Source of the DNA: Lantana camara
Taxonomy: Eukaryota; Streptophyta; Magnoliopsida; Lamiales; Verbenaceae
Length of the DNA stretch: 64,000 bases
Direction of reading: 5' to 3'
Assembly (NCBI GenBank): GCA_037501455.1
Contig: CM074856.1
Location: 90,160,001 to 90,224,000, forward strand
Under the pieces are notes generated by a model. It was not told where the DNA came from and searched no databases. It saw nothing but the letters and a program-made list of their open reading frames with translations. Made by a program: the position numbers and the translations under genes. Within the stretch, counting starts at the first letter, position 1. The number at the start of each line of letters is the position of its first letter. This document shows positions 35,258 through 45,505 of this stretch, in pieces.

Positions 35258-36126
35258 ATCATCTTCTTCCAAACTTAAGCAAATCATGGTGAAATCAAGC
35301 AAAATTGGACTTAAAAGAACAACATGGAGGAGCACATATCAAGAATTGAGTTACCTTTAAGAAATGGTGAGGAATGGATGAGAGATGAGCTCAAATCTCT
35401 TTGGTTGGCACTATTCCCATTCTTCCTTTCTTCTTCTCCTTCTTTTCTTCTTTTTGGCTGAGTTTGGGGTGTGTGGGAAGGGAATGGCTCAGTATGGGGG
35501 GCTGAGAGAGGCTAGTGGGGTGGTTGGTAAGTGGGTAGGGTCAGAGGCTAGGTCTTAGGTACGTTTAAGTAGGTTCGTAGCTTGTGTGGAGTTATAATTG
35601 GTCGTTTTGGGCGTAATGTGCTCGTTTCAGTTGAATTTTAGTAATCCAAATGATGTTAAAAAGGTATGAGGTTTATCGCATTGCATCTGAATCATTGATA
35701 CGGATCCAACGGAGGTGACGAAACTCGATTCCGAGTTCCCGAGCTCAAGTTACAACACTCGGAACACAAGGTACGCTAAATGCCCTTTAGCTCCCTTTTC
35801 AGTTCCGATCACACAAACGAACCCAAAACTCAAACAAACAAGAACAAAATCAATCAACGAGCGTATAAACATGAACATAGAACATTTATATCAATCATAA
35901 CAAATTATCACGAAAAACGGAAATCAAATCAAGCTCAAACAAGGTCACGTAAACAAATACTTTCACAATCTCAAGTAAAATTCAAATAAATGAGAATTCG
36001 AAATAAACATCAACTAAGTATAAAGTATGAAATTAAAGAAGTAAATAAGAAATTAAAACAAGTAAATTGCTCAAATTGTTAAACACATACGTCGTACCTG
36101 TTTGACCGAAAAGTCGGGGCGTTACA
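35258..36126 (-). repeat. Element E 3' LTR, inner part
   Basis: Resumes LTR E after element H, beginning with the duplicated atcat and ending at the TGTAACGCCCCG terminus (minus strand). Includes the E version of the conserved upstream block (about 35700-35790). Confidence 0.95.
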
Positions 36127-36140
36127 ATCTCTCCCCCTTA
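36127..36140 (-). other. Element E polypurine tract
   Basis: Minus-strand purine run AAGGGGGAGAGAT abutting the 3' LTR. Confidence 0.85.
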
Positions 36141-36159
36141 AAAGAATCCGTCCTCGGAT

Positions 36160-39100
36160 TCATTGCTCGCCCAGAAACAGCTCGGGGTTGAACTTCCTCA
36201 TTTTCTTTTCCGTTTCCCAAGTGAACTCTTCGGTCTTATCACTCCTCCATAGAACCTTAACCAAAGGAATATGCCGCTTTCGAAGTTCTTGAAACTTTCG
36301 ATCCAATATCTTTATCGGCTTTTGCACGAAGGTGAGATTCGGCTCTAATTCTACTTCTTCAACCGGTAAGACCTCAGATTCATCTTGATAATACTTCCGG
36401 AGTTGAGAAACATGAAATACATTGTGAATTCCGGTTAAATTAGGAGGTAAATCTAAATGATAGGCCGTATCTCCAATTCTTTCCAAGATCTCAAACGGAC
36501 CCAAAGATCTAGGATTCAACTTCTCTCCTTTCCCGATCCTTGAAAATCCTTTCCTTGGAGAAGCCTTAAAAAAGACTCTATCTCCTACCTCGAACTCAAG
36601 ACCTTTCTTCGTTTATCTGCATAACTTTTCTGTCGGTCTTGAGCCGCTTTCATCCGTTGTCTAATAATCTGAATCTTATCGATAGCATCTTGAACATCCT
36701 TAGAGGGTTTTTCCTTCTTTTCCTTTCTCTTCACACCCTCTTGTTTGGTCCAATTCCACTCTTCTAAATCGAAAAACAACGGAGACCTGCTCTTCCGTCC
36801 GTAGAGAGCTTCAAAAGGTGCCATCTCTATCGAGGCTTGATAGCTATTGTTGTAAGCAAACTCGATTAATGGCAACTGCTCATTCCACGAGCCTTGAAAA
36901 TCCAATGCACACGCTCTCAACATATCTTCCACATACCGAATTAACCTTTCTGATTGTCCATCAGTCTGACGATGAAAAGCTGTGCTTTGAAGCCTCGTTC
37001 CCAAACATTTGTAAAGCTCTTGCCAAAACCTTGATGTAAACCTTGGATCCCGATCCGACACGATGCTAACCGGTACTCCATGAAGTCTGATAATCTCATC
37101 CTTGTACTTCTTGGCTAGCTTGTTTACCTTGTCGGACATACGGATGACCAGAAAGTGAGCTGATTTTGTCAACCTGTCCACGATAACCCAGATTCCATCA
37201 AAACCTCCTTTCACTCTAGGTAATCCCGAAACGAAATCCATAGCTATCTGTTCCCATTTCCATTCCGGGATAGGTAGAGGTTGTAGTAGCCCCGATGGCT
37301 TTTGATGTTCCGCCTTCACCCCTTGACAGGTCAAACAGTGCTTCACAAAGTTGATCACATGCCTTTTTAATCCATTCCACCAATAAACTTGTTTCAAGTC
37401 CTTATACATCTTGTTTCCTCCGGGATGGATCTAATATCCTGACCGATGAGCTTCCTCAAGAATAATCCTTTTCAATTCTCCTGGTACCACAACTCTATTC
37501 TTGAATCTTAGAAGTCCCGTATCATCGAAACCAAATGGACATTCTGGATCAGCTCGAGCCTTCTCTACCAATTTCTGAACTTCAGGATCAATTCTTTGAG
37601 CCTCAAACAATTTCTGTTGAAGATCCGGTTGAACTGTGATATTCCGAATACTAGCCCTTATATTGAGTAATTCCTCATCAACTCCAATTTCCACTTTCGC
37701 ATTAGATACATTAGCCTTCCTACTATGTGCATCTGTAACCATGTTGGCTTGGCCGGGATAGTATAGAATTGTACACTCATAATCCACCAAAGTTTCCATC
37801 CAACACCTTTGTCTCTTGTTCAACTCTTTTTGAGAGAATAGATACTGGAGACTTTTGTGGTCGGAAAAGATCTCGAATGATATTCCATATAGATAGTGTC
37901 TCCACTTACCCAATGCAAAGATCACAGCCGCTAACTCGATATCATGAGTGGGGTAGTTCTGTTCATGATCCTTCAACTTCCTCGAAGCATAGGCAATGAC
38001 TCTTCCATTCTGCATCAAAACACATCCAAAACCCTCCTTTGAGGCATCCGTATAAACCGTGTATCCTTCAGTGCCTTCGGGGAGTGCTAATATCGAAGCA
38101 GTTGTCAATTTTTCCTTCAAGAGTTGAAAGCTTGCCTCACAAGCTTCATCCCACACAAATTTAACCTCTTTCTTAGTTAGTCGGGTTAAAGAAGCAGCAA
38201 TCTTCGAGAAATCCTTTACGAACCTCCGATAATAGCTCGCCAAACCCAAGAAACTCCTTACTTCTGAAGCATTCTTCGGACTTTGCTACTGCAAGACCGT
38301 CTCAATCTTTGAAGGATCTACTTCCAAACCTTTCCTCAAGACAATGTGGCCTATAAAAGCAACCCGATCAATCCAAAACTCGCATTTGCTGAACTTAGCA
38401 TATAACTGGTGCTCTCTCAAGGTATCTAAAACCACTTTGAGATGTCGAGCATGATCTTCCGATGTCCTTGAATACACGAGTATGTCATCGATGATGATAA
38501 CCACAAACTTGTCCAAGCAGGGCCGAAAGATTCGGTGCATCATGTCCATAAATGTAGCCGGAGCATTAGTCAATCCAAAAGGCATTACCACGAACTCATA
38601 ATACCCATACCGGGTGTTAAATCCCGTCTTTGGAATATCCTCTTCCCGGATTTTTAACTGATAGTATCCTTGTCTTAAATCTAATTTCGAATAAACCCCC
38701 GAACCTAGTAACATATCAAATAAGTCCTCGATGTGCGGTAAAGGATACTTGTTCTTAATTGTCATCCGATTCAATTCCTGGTAATCAATGCACATTCTTA
38801 AAGTTCCATCCTTTTTCTTAACAAAGAGAACCGGTGCGCCCCAAGGTGAAGAACTTGGCCGAATATATCCAACCTTGAGTAACTCTTCTAGTTGAATCTT
38901 AAGTTCCTTTAATTCGGCCGGTGCCATCCGGTAAAGAGTCTTAGAATACGGTTTGGATCCCGGATGCAAATCTATCACAAACTCTATCTCCCGATCTGGT
39001 GGCAAAGAACCCAAATTCTCCGGAAAAACATCGGGATATTCTTTAACAACGGCAGTGTCCTCGAACTTTACTTGATCTTTCGGCTTGTTAAGGAGATAAG

Positions 39101-40676
39101 CTATAAATCCCATAGCTCCATCTCGAATCAATTTGTGAGCTTCCATGAAAGACACTAGAGGAACCGCTTTCGCACCAATACCAACAATTTCTTCTTCACC
39201 CAACTTAATCTTCTTAGCGAAACAATCAACCGTAGCCCGATGCCGAGATAACCAATCCATTCCCAGAATAACCCCATATCTCTTCATAGGCATGACAATG
39301 AAATCCGCCGAATACGCTTTCCCTTCCAACAACACTGTGCAGTCTCATATCCATTGATCCGTCTGCAAACTCCCTCCGAGAGGAGAACTCACCAAATAAC
39401 AAGAAGATATACAGATAACAGGCAAACACAGAGAAGCGGCTAGATCACAAGAAATAAAGGAATACGTAGCACCCGGATCAAAGAGTGCATGAATGCTCAT
39501 GTCATGAATGTGTATGGTACCTTCCACCATGGCGGTAGGATCAACATCTGCATCTTGCTCCTCGCCCTCAAGGGCATATGCACGGGCTTGGATCATGGGC
39601 CTTTGAGCTCCTCTTTGAAAGCCTGGAGTCTTGTCGGGACAAACATCCGCCATGTGATCACCTTTTCCGCATATAAGACATAACCCCAACCTCCTGCGAC
39701 AGTTGTAGAAGTTATGGGTTGGGCCTCCACAATGTGTACACGGCGATTGATGTAATCGAGCTTCACTTGGAGCCTGTTAAGTTGTAGGAGCCCTTGGTCG
39801 AGCTAGTACATTTTGAGAAGTTTGTCCTCCAAATGGAGGCTTCTTGAAGGGACCTTTAGGTGGAACCGCCTGTACCATCGGTCTCTTACCCGATCCCGAG
39901 CCATATCCCGATCTTTGTCCCATGGGAGCCCTAAAAACTGGATCTTTCTTCTTGAATTCCTCCTCTTGCTCCAAAGCTCGTTGTACAGTATCGGCGAAAG
40001 ATAAATAATTGTGTCCAGCTTGGCCATGACTCAGACCCTGTCTTAGTCCAGCGATGAACTTCTTGGATTTCCTCTTCTCATCCCGAGTTATATGAGGTAC
40101 ATACTTCCCAAGTCGGTTAAAAGTTGTAATATATTGAGCCACAGAACGGTTACTCTGCTTCAAGGTCATAAATTCTTGTTCCTTACGTTCTCTTACAACT
40201 TCCGGCACAAAACATTCACGGAACTCTTCCTTAAAAACTTCCCAAGTCACTTCCTCTCCATCAACCTCTAGTTTTTCCCTTGTCCTCTCCCACCAATCAT
40301 AAGCTTCGCCATCTAGTTGAAATATGGCGAATAGGGCCTTTTCTTCAGTTGTAAACTATCGGACCCCAAATATCCTCTCCATTCTTGTTAGCCATCCTTC
40401 CGATACCTCGTCATCTATGGAACCAGAAAACCATGGAGGGTTGTAGCTTAGAAACACTCCATGAGGATCCCTATTATTTTTTGGTGGAGCCAGTTGTTCT
40501 CCAGGTTGTGGTGGGGGAGCTTGAGCTCTCCTATGCTCGACATAATTGTAGACAGCTTCCATAAAATTCCCCATATCCATCAGAGGCTGTTGAGGTTGTT
40601 GTTGTTCAGGCGTAGGAGTTCGGTCTCGGCGATGTCGTGGCTCTGGAGATCTATGTCTATCTCTTATTGGAGGCAT
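36160..40676 (-). pseudogene. Element E gag-pol polyprotein, five stops and one frameshift
   Basis: Starts M-P-P-I-R-D-R at 40676 and ends at 36160. The first 4.1 kb keep one frame but carry stops at 40356-40358 (gag), 39777-39779 (just before the knuckles), 39345-39347 (protease to RT linker), 38286-38288 (end of RT) and 37431-37433 (before the integrase zinc site). A one-base loss near 36600 shifts the frame in the integrase tail. Still readable are two CCHC knuckles, protease DPGATYSF, RT I-I-D-D-I-L, RNase H Y-T-D-A-S-K, integrase H-C-L-T-C-Q and F-V-S-G-L-P, and the chromodomain V-K-V-L-W-R ... T-W-E-T-E. Near the integrase active site P-Q-T-D-G-Q-S-E reads R-Q-T-D-G-Q-S-E, one residue is missing before it, and the Glu is kept. 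A dead member of a sister family to A/B. Confidence 0.93.
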
Positions 40677-40871
40677 TCTGTCAATAGAACACTGAAATGC
40701 ATGTTTTCTTTAGTCCATGCACGTGCATGCAATTAATTTAAGCAAAAGTTAAAGAATAGAGCACATAATCACATAAGAGATGCTTATGCAACACGTTGAC
40801 AAGTTGTTCCTAGAAAGCCGTACGACTTAGACTGACTCACACGACACAAAAGCCCGGGTTTTGCAACCCTA

Positions 40872-40883
40872 GCTCTGATACCA
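40872..40883 (-). other. Element E primer-binding site
   Basis: TGGTATCAGAGC on the minus strand, 9 nt inside the 5' LTR end. Confidence 0.92.
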
Positions 40884-42035
40884 CCAAAAGGATGTAACGC
40901 CCGAGCGTGAGGCGCCGCATCCCCCGCACCGAGACCCGACCCGTATGTGAAATGGGAAATCCACACACGTGCCAAATCACGGTGAACGGGGACACAACAC
41001 ACACGCTAAGCTAGGCGGGAGGTAACCCTTAAACCAAACAAGAATCAACCATACTAAAACTGAGAAAACAAAAATGTAAGTGGAAGCAATATCATTAATA
41101 TTCACATTGAGCACCCAAGATCCAAAATAATATCCCAAATATACATCAAACAATGGTAACAACGCCATCACGGCACAAAATAACATAATATAAGCTCCAT
41201 ACATAATCATAATATAAGATAAAAGTGTATATGAGTGTAAAGAAAATGTTAGACACCAATGCAAGACCTAGACGACTCGTATTCCCGCCTAGCACCTCCA
41301 ATGCTGCACTAAAAAACTGAAAACAAACCGGGTTCAGTCTAAAAGAGACTGGTGGGAACAAAAAAAATGGGGCATCGTATAATATACAATGGAATTTAAA
41401 CATATACATGCAAGCCCTAATTCCATTCGAAGTTTGAGAAGAATTTCCCAAGCGGGCAAAGCAAAGAAAACATCAATGGAATTACGACTATCATATTCAT
41501 TCATAAATAATCATAGGGTTTCATGGCCCGGCAAGTGGGCGTGCATTATCTCCAACCATCACCTCGTATAATCATATTCATAATTCATTTATTTTTATGT
41601 ATAATAATCTTATGTGCACATTCATACGATTCATAATCATACATATACACCTTCTTCGTCCGGTGGTGGATGGGCTTGCAAGACCCAGCCACCTAATACA
41701 TGGTGGCAATGAGGTTCATAAGTCCTCAATGCCCGGTTAGCGTTTTCTCGTCAAAACTCCTAACGGGATCCGTTTCGCCGTAATATGGTTGGAACTAGTG
41801 CATGGGAACAGCGTCGGCCCTTGCCTCCCCGGATAGCCACAATACACTAAGCTCCGGGCCCGTGTTCATACATGCTCTTGCCAATACATAAGGTAGGATT
41901 CATAAAGAAAGGGGTTTACGTTGAAAATCGTAGACTCGAGAAAAGACTCTATATACGTATAATATACATTTTGGCTTGAAACTTTGCACATTGGTTGTTT
42001 ATAGGGTCGATTTAACTATTAGAAGAGAAACCCAC

Positions 42036-42101
42036 CTTGAAGCAACAAAAGGATAAGAGTAGCGCCTCAAACGACGCCCTCGTCTCCAACTAAACCCGAA
42101 T
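42036..42101 (-). other. Candidate leader exon 2 in LTR E
   Basis: 66 nt on the minus strand between TTTTTCCACAG and TTCAAG|GTGGGT. Contains GGAGACGAGGGCG, resembling the GAGGACGAGC of LTRs A/B. Prediction only. Confidence 0.45.
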
Positions 42102-42440
42102 CTGTGGAAAAACAGTAGTGTGAGACTCAAAATGACCACATACGACGCTCGGCAATGCTATGCACATGATATGAGATGCATAAAATGTGAAAATCATGTT
42201 ATGATGCCATATAGACAAATAATTCATTCAAAACGTTCCATGCTTGAAGGTTACACATTCAATCGTTCATAACTTTCACAAATCATATTAAAACGAATCA
42301 TAAACTTGATACATTAATCATAACACGTAATAATACATGTTAACAAGGAATAGAAGTCATAAAAGAGGTGGAGGAAGATCAAACAAGCGAAGAAAAACAA
42401 GAAAAACGAAACCGGAGTAACGAAAGAAAAACGCAGGACA

Positions 42441-42553
42441 GAATCGATCCCCATGGATTTTTCCAATGGGAAAAACCACCCCCATAGATTCTGGTCCAGA
42501 AGCCTACTGACTCAAATCCACCCCGGTGGATTTTTCCAAACCTCGTGGATTCT
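42441..42553 (-). repeat. Hairpin cluster in LTR E (right copy)
   Basis: Contains a perfect 20-bp inverted repeat AAATCCACCCCGGTGGATTT (42514-42533) and TTTTTCCAATGGGAAAAA upstream of it, plus weaker units. Lies in candidate intron 1. Confidence 0.88.
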
Positions 42554-43781
42554 TGTCAGTAGCCAAAAAAAAAACACACAACAGGGGAAAAACGAAATGG
42601 AAGCCCCAAGTCACAAAGCCAACACAAAACTCAACCTAAAAGCACACTAAATCAGGTCAAGAACTCATACATTCAAGCTATAACGCATTAGGCAACAATA
42701 ACTTCAAGAAAAAAAACATCAAGAGATCATCATCATATACATATCTTCAAGCTCCATTAAAGGCAAGTCCAAGAATCTCCAACAACCATGCAAACCAAGT
42801 TCATATCCATCTAATTCCATGTCAAAGGGTCAGATATTACTCATGAAATTCAAAGGAAATTCCAAGGATTCAAGTTGATCAAGAAAAGTGCAACAATTCC
42901 ACTATTCATCATCTTCTTCCAAACTTAAGCAAATCATGGTGAAATCATGCAAAATTGGGCTTAAAAGAACAACAAGGAGGAGCACATATCAAGAATGGAG
43001 TTACCTTTAAGAAATGGTGAGGAATGGATGAGAGATGAGCTCAAATCTCTTTGGTTGGCACTATTCCCCTTCTTCCTTTCTTCTTCTTCTTCTTTTCTTC
43101 TTTTTGGCTGAGTTTGGGGTGTGTGGGAAGGGAATGGCTCGGTATGGGGGGCTGAGAGAGGGTAGTGGGGTGGTTGGCAAGTGGGTAGGATCAAAGGGTA
43201 GGTCTTAGGTACGTTTAAGTAGGTCCGCAGCTTGTGTGGAGTTATAATTGGTCATTTTGGGCGTAACGTGCTCGTTTCGGTTGAATTTTAGGAATCCAAA
43301 TAATCTTAAAAAGGTATGAGGTTTTTCCCATTGCATCTGAATCATCGATACGGATCCAACGGAGGTGACGAAACTCAATTCCGAGTTCCCGAGCTCAAGT
43401 CACAATACTCGGAACACAAGGTACGCTAAATGCCCTTTAGCTCCCTTTTCGGTTCCGATCACAGAAACGAACCCAAAACTCAAACAAACAAGAACAAAAT
43501 CAATCAACGAGCATATAAACATGAACATAGAACACTTATATCAATCATACCAAATTATCACGAAAAACGGAAATCAAATCAAGCTCAAACAAGGCCACGT
43601 AAACAAATACTTTCACAATCTCAAGTAAAATTCAAATAAATAAGAATTCGAAATAAACATGAACTAAGTATAAAGTATGAAATTAAAGAAGTAAATACGA
43701 AATTAAAACAAGTAATTTTCTCAAATTGGTAAACACATACGTCTTACCTGTTTGATCGAAAAGTCGGGGCGTTACAAGGTT

Positions 43782-43859
43782 AGAGAATTTTGGCCCTCCG
43801 AAATTGTTTAATGGTGATGATGTCAAGATCGAGAAAGAGATATCCTAGATTATATGGCT
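43782..43859 (+). pseudogene. Element G gag relic between E and B
   Basis: Reads L-E-N-F-G-P-P-K-L-F-N-G-D-D-V on the plus strand, matching the gag signature [15 protein letters not shown] of the intact copies. It is the only part of G's gag N-terminal region visible here, bounded by the TSDs of E (aggtt) and B (ttgga). Confidence 0.75.
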
Positions 43860-44887
43860 TTGGATGTAACATCCCGACTGATCAGACTTTTCAGGTAACC
43901 TCTTATGTGCGCTATTTAATTTCTAACGCGAATTATTTAAGTTATTTGAACTTATTTGCTGTAAATATGAATTCGATTACCCTTGAACGTTTAACTTTTC
44001 TTGTTTGGTATTTTATTCGTTTCGGGTTCGTATTTAATTCTAATTTTGTGAATTCGTGATATGTGTTAAGTATATGCTTTATGGACTCGTTTATGTGCTC
44101 GTTATATGTTTTGGTATTTGTTTTGCTTGCCTTTTTGAAGTTCGTTTTGGAGACGGGACCTAAAGGAGGCTAAAGAGCACTTAGCGCACCTTGGGTTCCG
44201 AGACGCGTATCTTGAGCTCGGGAATTCGGATTCGAATTCCGTCACCTCCATTGAACTCGTTTCGACGATTCGGGTTTAATGGGACAAACCTCTCATTTTT
44301 CTAAGCTCGTTAAGATCTTCGAAATTCAACCGTAACGAGCCCCTTATGCTTGAGAGCCACCTTTTGACCTAGCTTTGAGTTGTGGACCCCACCTTAACCC
44401 AACCAAGCCCTTAACCTTGGATTACACTTGAGTTAGCTAACCATTTCAGCCCTAAACCCCCCCAAAACCGATCCATTCTCTCTCTCTCTCCCCTCTATAC
44501 CGATCAGCCAAGCAAGAAGGAAGAAGGAAGAAAGCCTTTTGGCCATATCTTTGATTTTGAGCTCAAATCAACTTCTAAGCTTCTCCAAATTGTAAGGTAA
44601 GTCCATGGTTGTCATCTTCACTCCTCCTTCTCTCTTTTATGTGATTTTTAGCTCTTCCCCATGGTTGATTCATGAGTTTGGTCAAGCATGTGAATAGTTG
44701 TAGTTGGGTGATTGGTTTGATTCTTGCTCCTTTCTTGTTTTCTTGATTTTTGTTGTTGTTAGTGTGCTCTTAGGACTTGTTTCCTAGCATTTATTGCATT
44801 TCCTTGCTTGGTAGTTGGAGCTTGAGTGTTTGGTTTTGGGTTTGGGGTTGCTGAGTTGCTGTTCGCCCGTTTTCGTTTTTCTGTACC

Positions 44888-45100
44888 GTGACACGGGGGT
44901 GTCACAGTTTGCCCTTTTGCCGGTGACACGGGCGTGTCACCTTTCGTTTTCGATTTTCTGTACCGTGACACGGGGGTGTCACGGTTTGGCTTTTCTTGGT
45001 GACACGGGCGTGTCACCTCCGGGATTTTGTTGTTCGTTTTCTGTACTGAGACACGGGGGTGTCTCAGCTTGCCCTTCCAGGGGGACACGGGCGTGTCTCC
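44888..45100 (+). repeat. Hairpin cluster in LTR B1 (six units)
   Basis: Units at 44888-44905, 44922-44941, 44965-44982, 44998-45017, 45048-45065 and 45081-45100. They alternate GTGACACGGGGGTGTCAC with GGTGACACGGGCGTGTCACC. Units 5 and 6 carry GAGACAC/GTGTCTC-type arms instead, so both arms changed together. Repeated at 52538-52750 and 60188-60400. Confidence 0.97.
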
Positions 45101-45421
45101 TAGGAACTTCAGTTCTTCGTTCGTCTTTGTTTGGTTTTGCTTTTCTTTCCGTTGTTTCTTGTTGGTCCTTCTTGCCCCGTTCGTGATGTGTATGCATAAG
45201 TGACTTGTATTATGACGTGTTAGGCTTTATGTTACGAGTTTGTGCTTTGTTTTGTCTCCTCGTTTTTGATATATGCTCTTATATGAATTATTTGCTTGTA
45301 ATTGGCCTTAATGTGAATTCATTTCATATCATTGGCATCATAAGCATACATGCACATGTACCGAGCGTCAATATGGTTCATATTGAGTCTAAGAGTGTTC
45401 TTTGTTGTTTGTCTTGTTCAG

Positions 45422-45505
45422 CGGATCTTCCCGTAGAGGACGAGCTTGCTCCGTAGGTGTCCGGTTTCCTGTTTTTTTTTTTACTCCACTTCGTTCGTCG
45501 ACAAG
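45422..45505 (+). other. Candidate leader exon 2 in LTR B1
   Basis: 84 nt between GTCTTGTTCAG and CGACAAG|GTGAGG. Contains GAGGACGAGC and a T10 run. The same segment is at 53072-53155 and 60722-60805. Confidence 0.45.

Larger units (their letters stand above)
27861..43776 (-). mobile_element. Element E: decayed full-length chromovirus, with element H inside its 3' LTR
   Basis: LTRs 27861-36126 (split by H) and 40893-43776, interior 36127-40892 (4766 bp), flanked by aggtt (27856-27860 and 43777-43781). Minus strand. Without H and its TSD it is about 10.5 kb, a normal size for this clade. All Tekay-type domains are recognisable but the frame has five stops and a frameshift. The LTR copies differ by a few percent. 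It inserted in element G just upstream of G's gag relic. Confidence 0.95.
40893..43776 (-). repeat. Element E 5' LTR
   Basis: 2884 bp, TGTAACGCCCCG...GGGCGTTACA on the minus strand, uninterrupted. Contains the upstream block (about 43365-43440), donor TAAAG|GTAACT (exon end 43005), a hairpin cluster (about 42441-42553), candidate exon 2 (42036-42101), second acceptor TTTAGTGCAG (exon from 41303) and the terminal block. An AG-rich run sits upstream of the donor. No TATA box was found. Confidence 0.96.

Noticed and set aside
44759..45088. Open frames on the minus strand with repeated D-T-P-V-S motifs (also at 52409, 60059 and, on the plus strand, at 3284 and 10844)
   Set aside because: They are translations of the hairpin repeats, antisense to the LTR transcript. 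No family resemblance; the repeat structure explains the open frame.
44888..45100. Regularly spaced palindromic repeats resembling a CRISPR array
   Set aside because: Only six units of two alternating types, lying inside an LTR and copied with it five times in the window. Spacers are the same in each copy, and the DNA is a plant retrotransposon with no cas genes.
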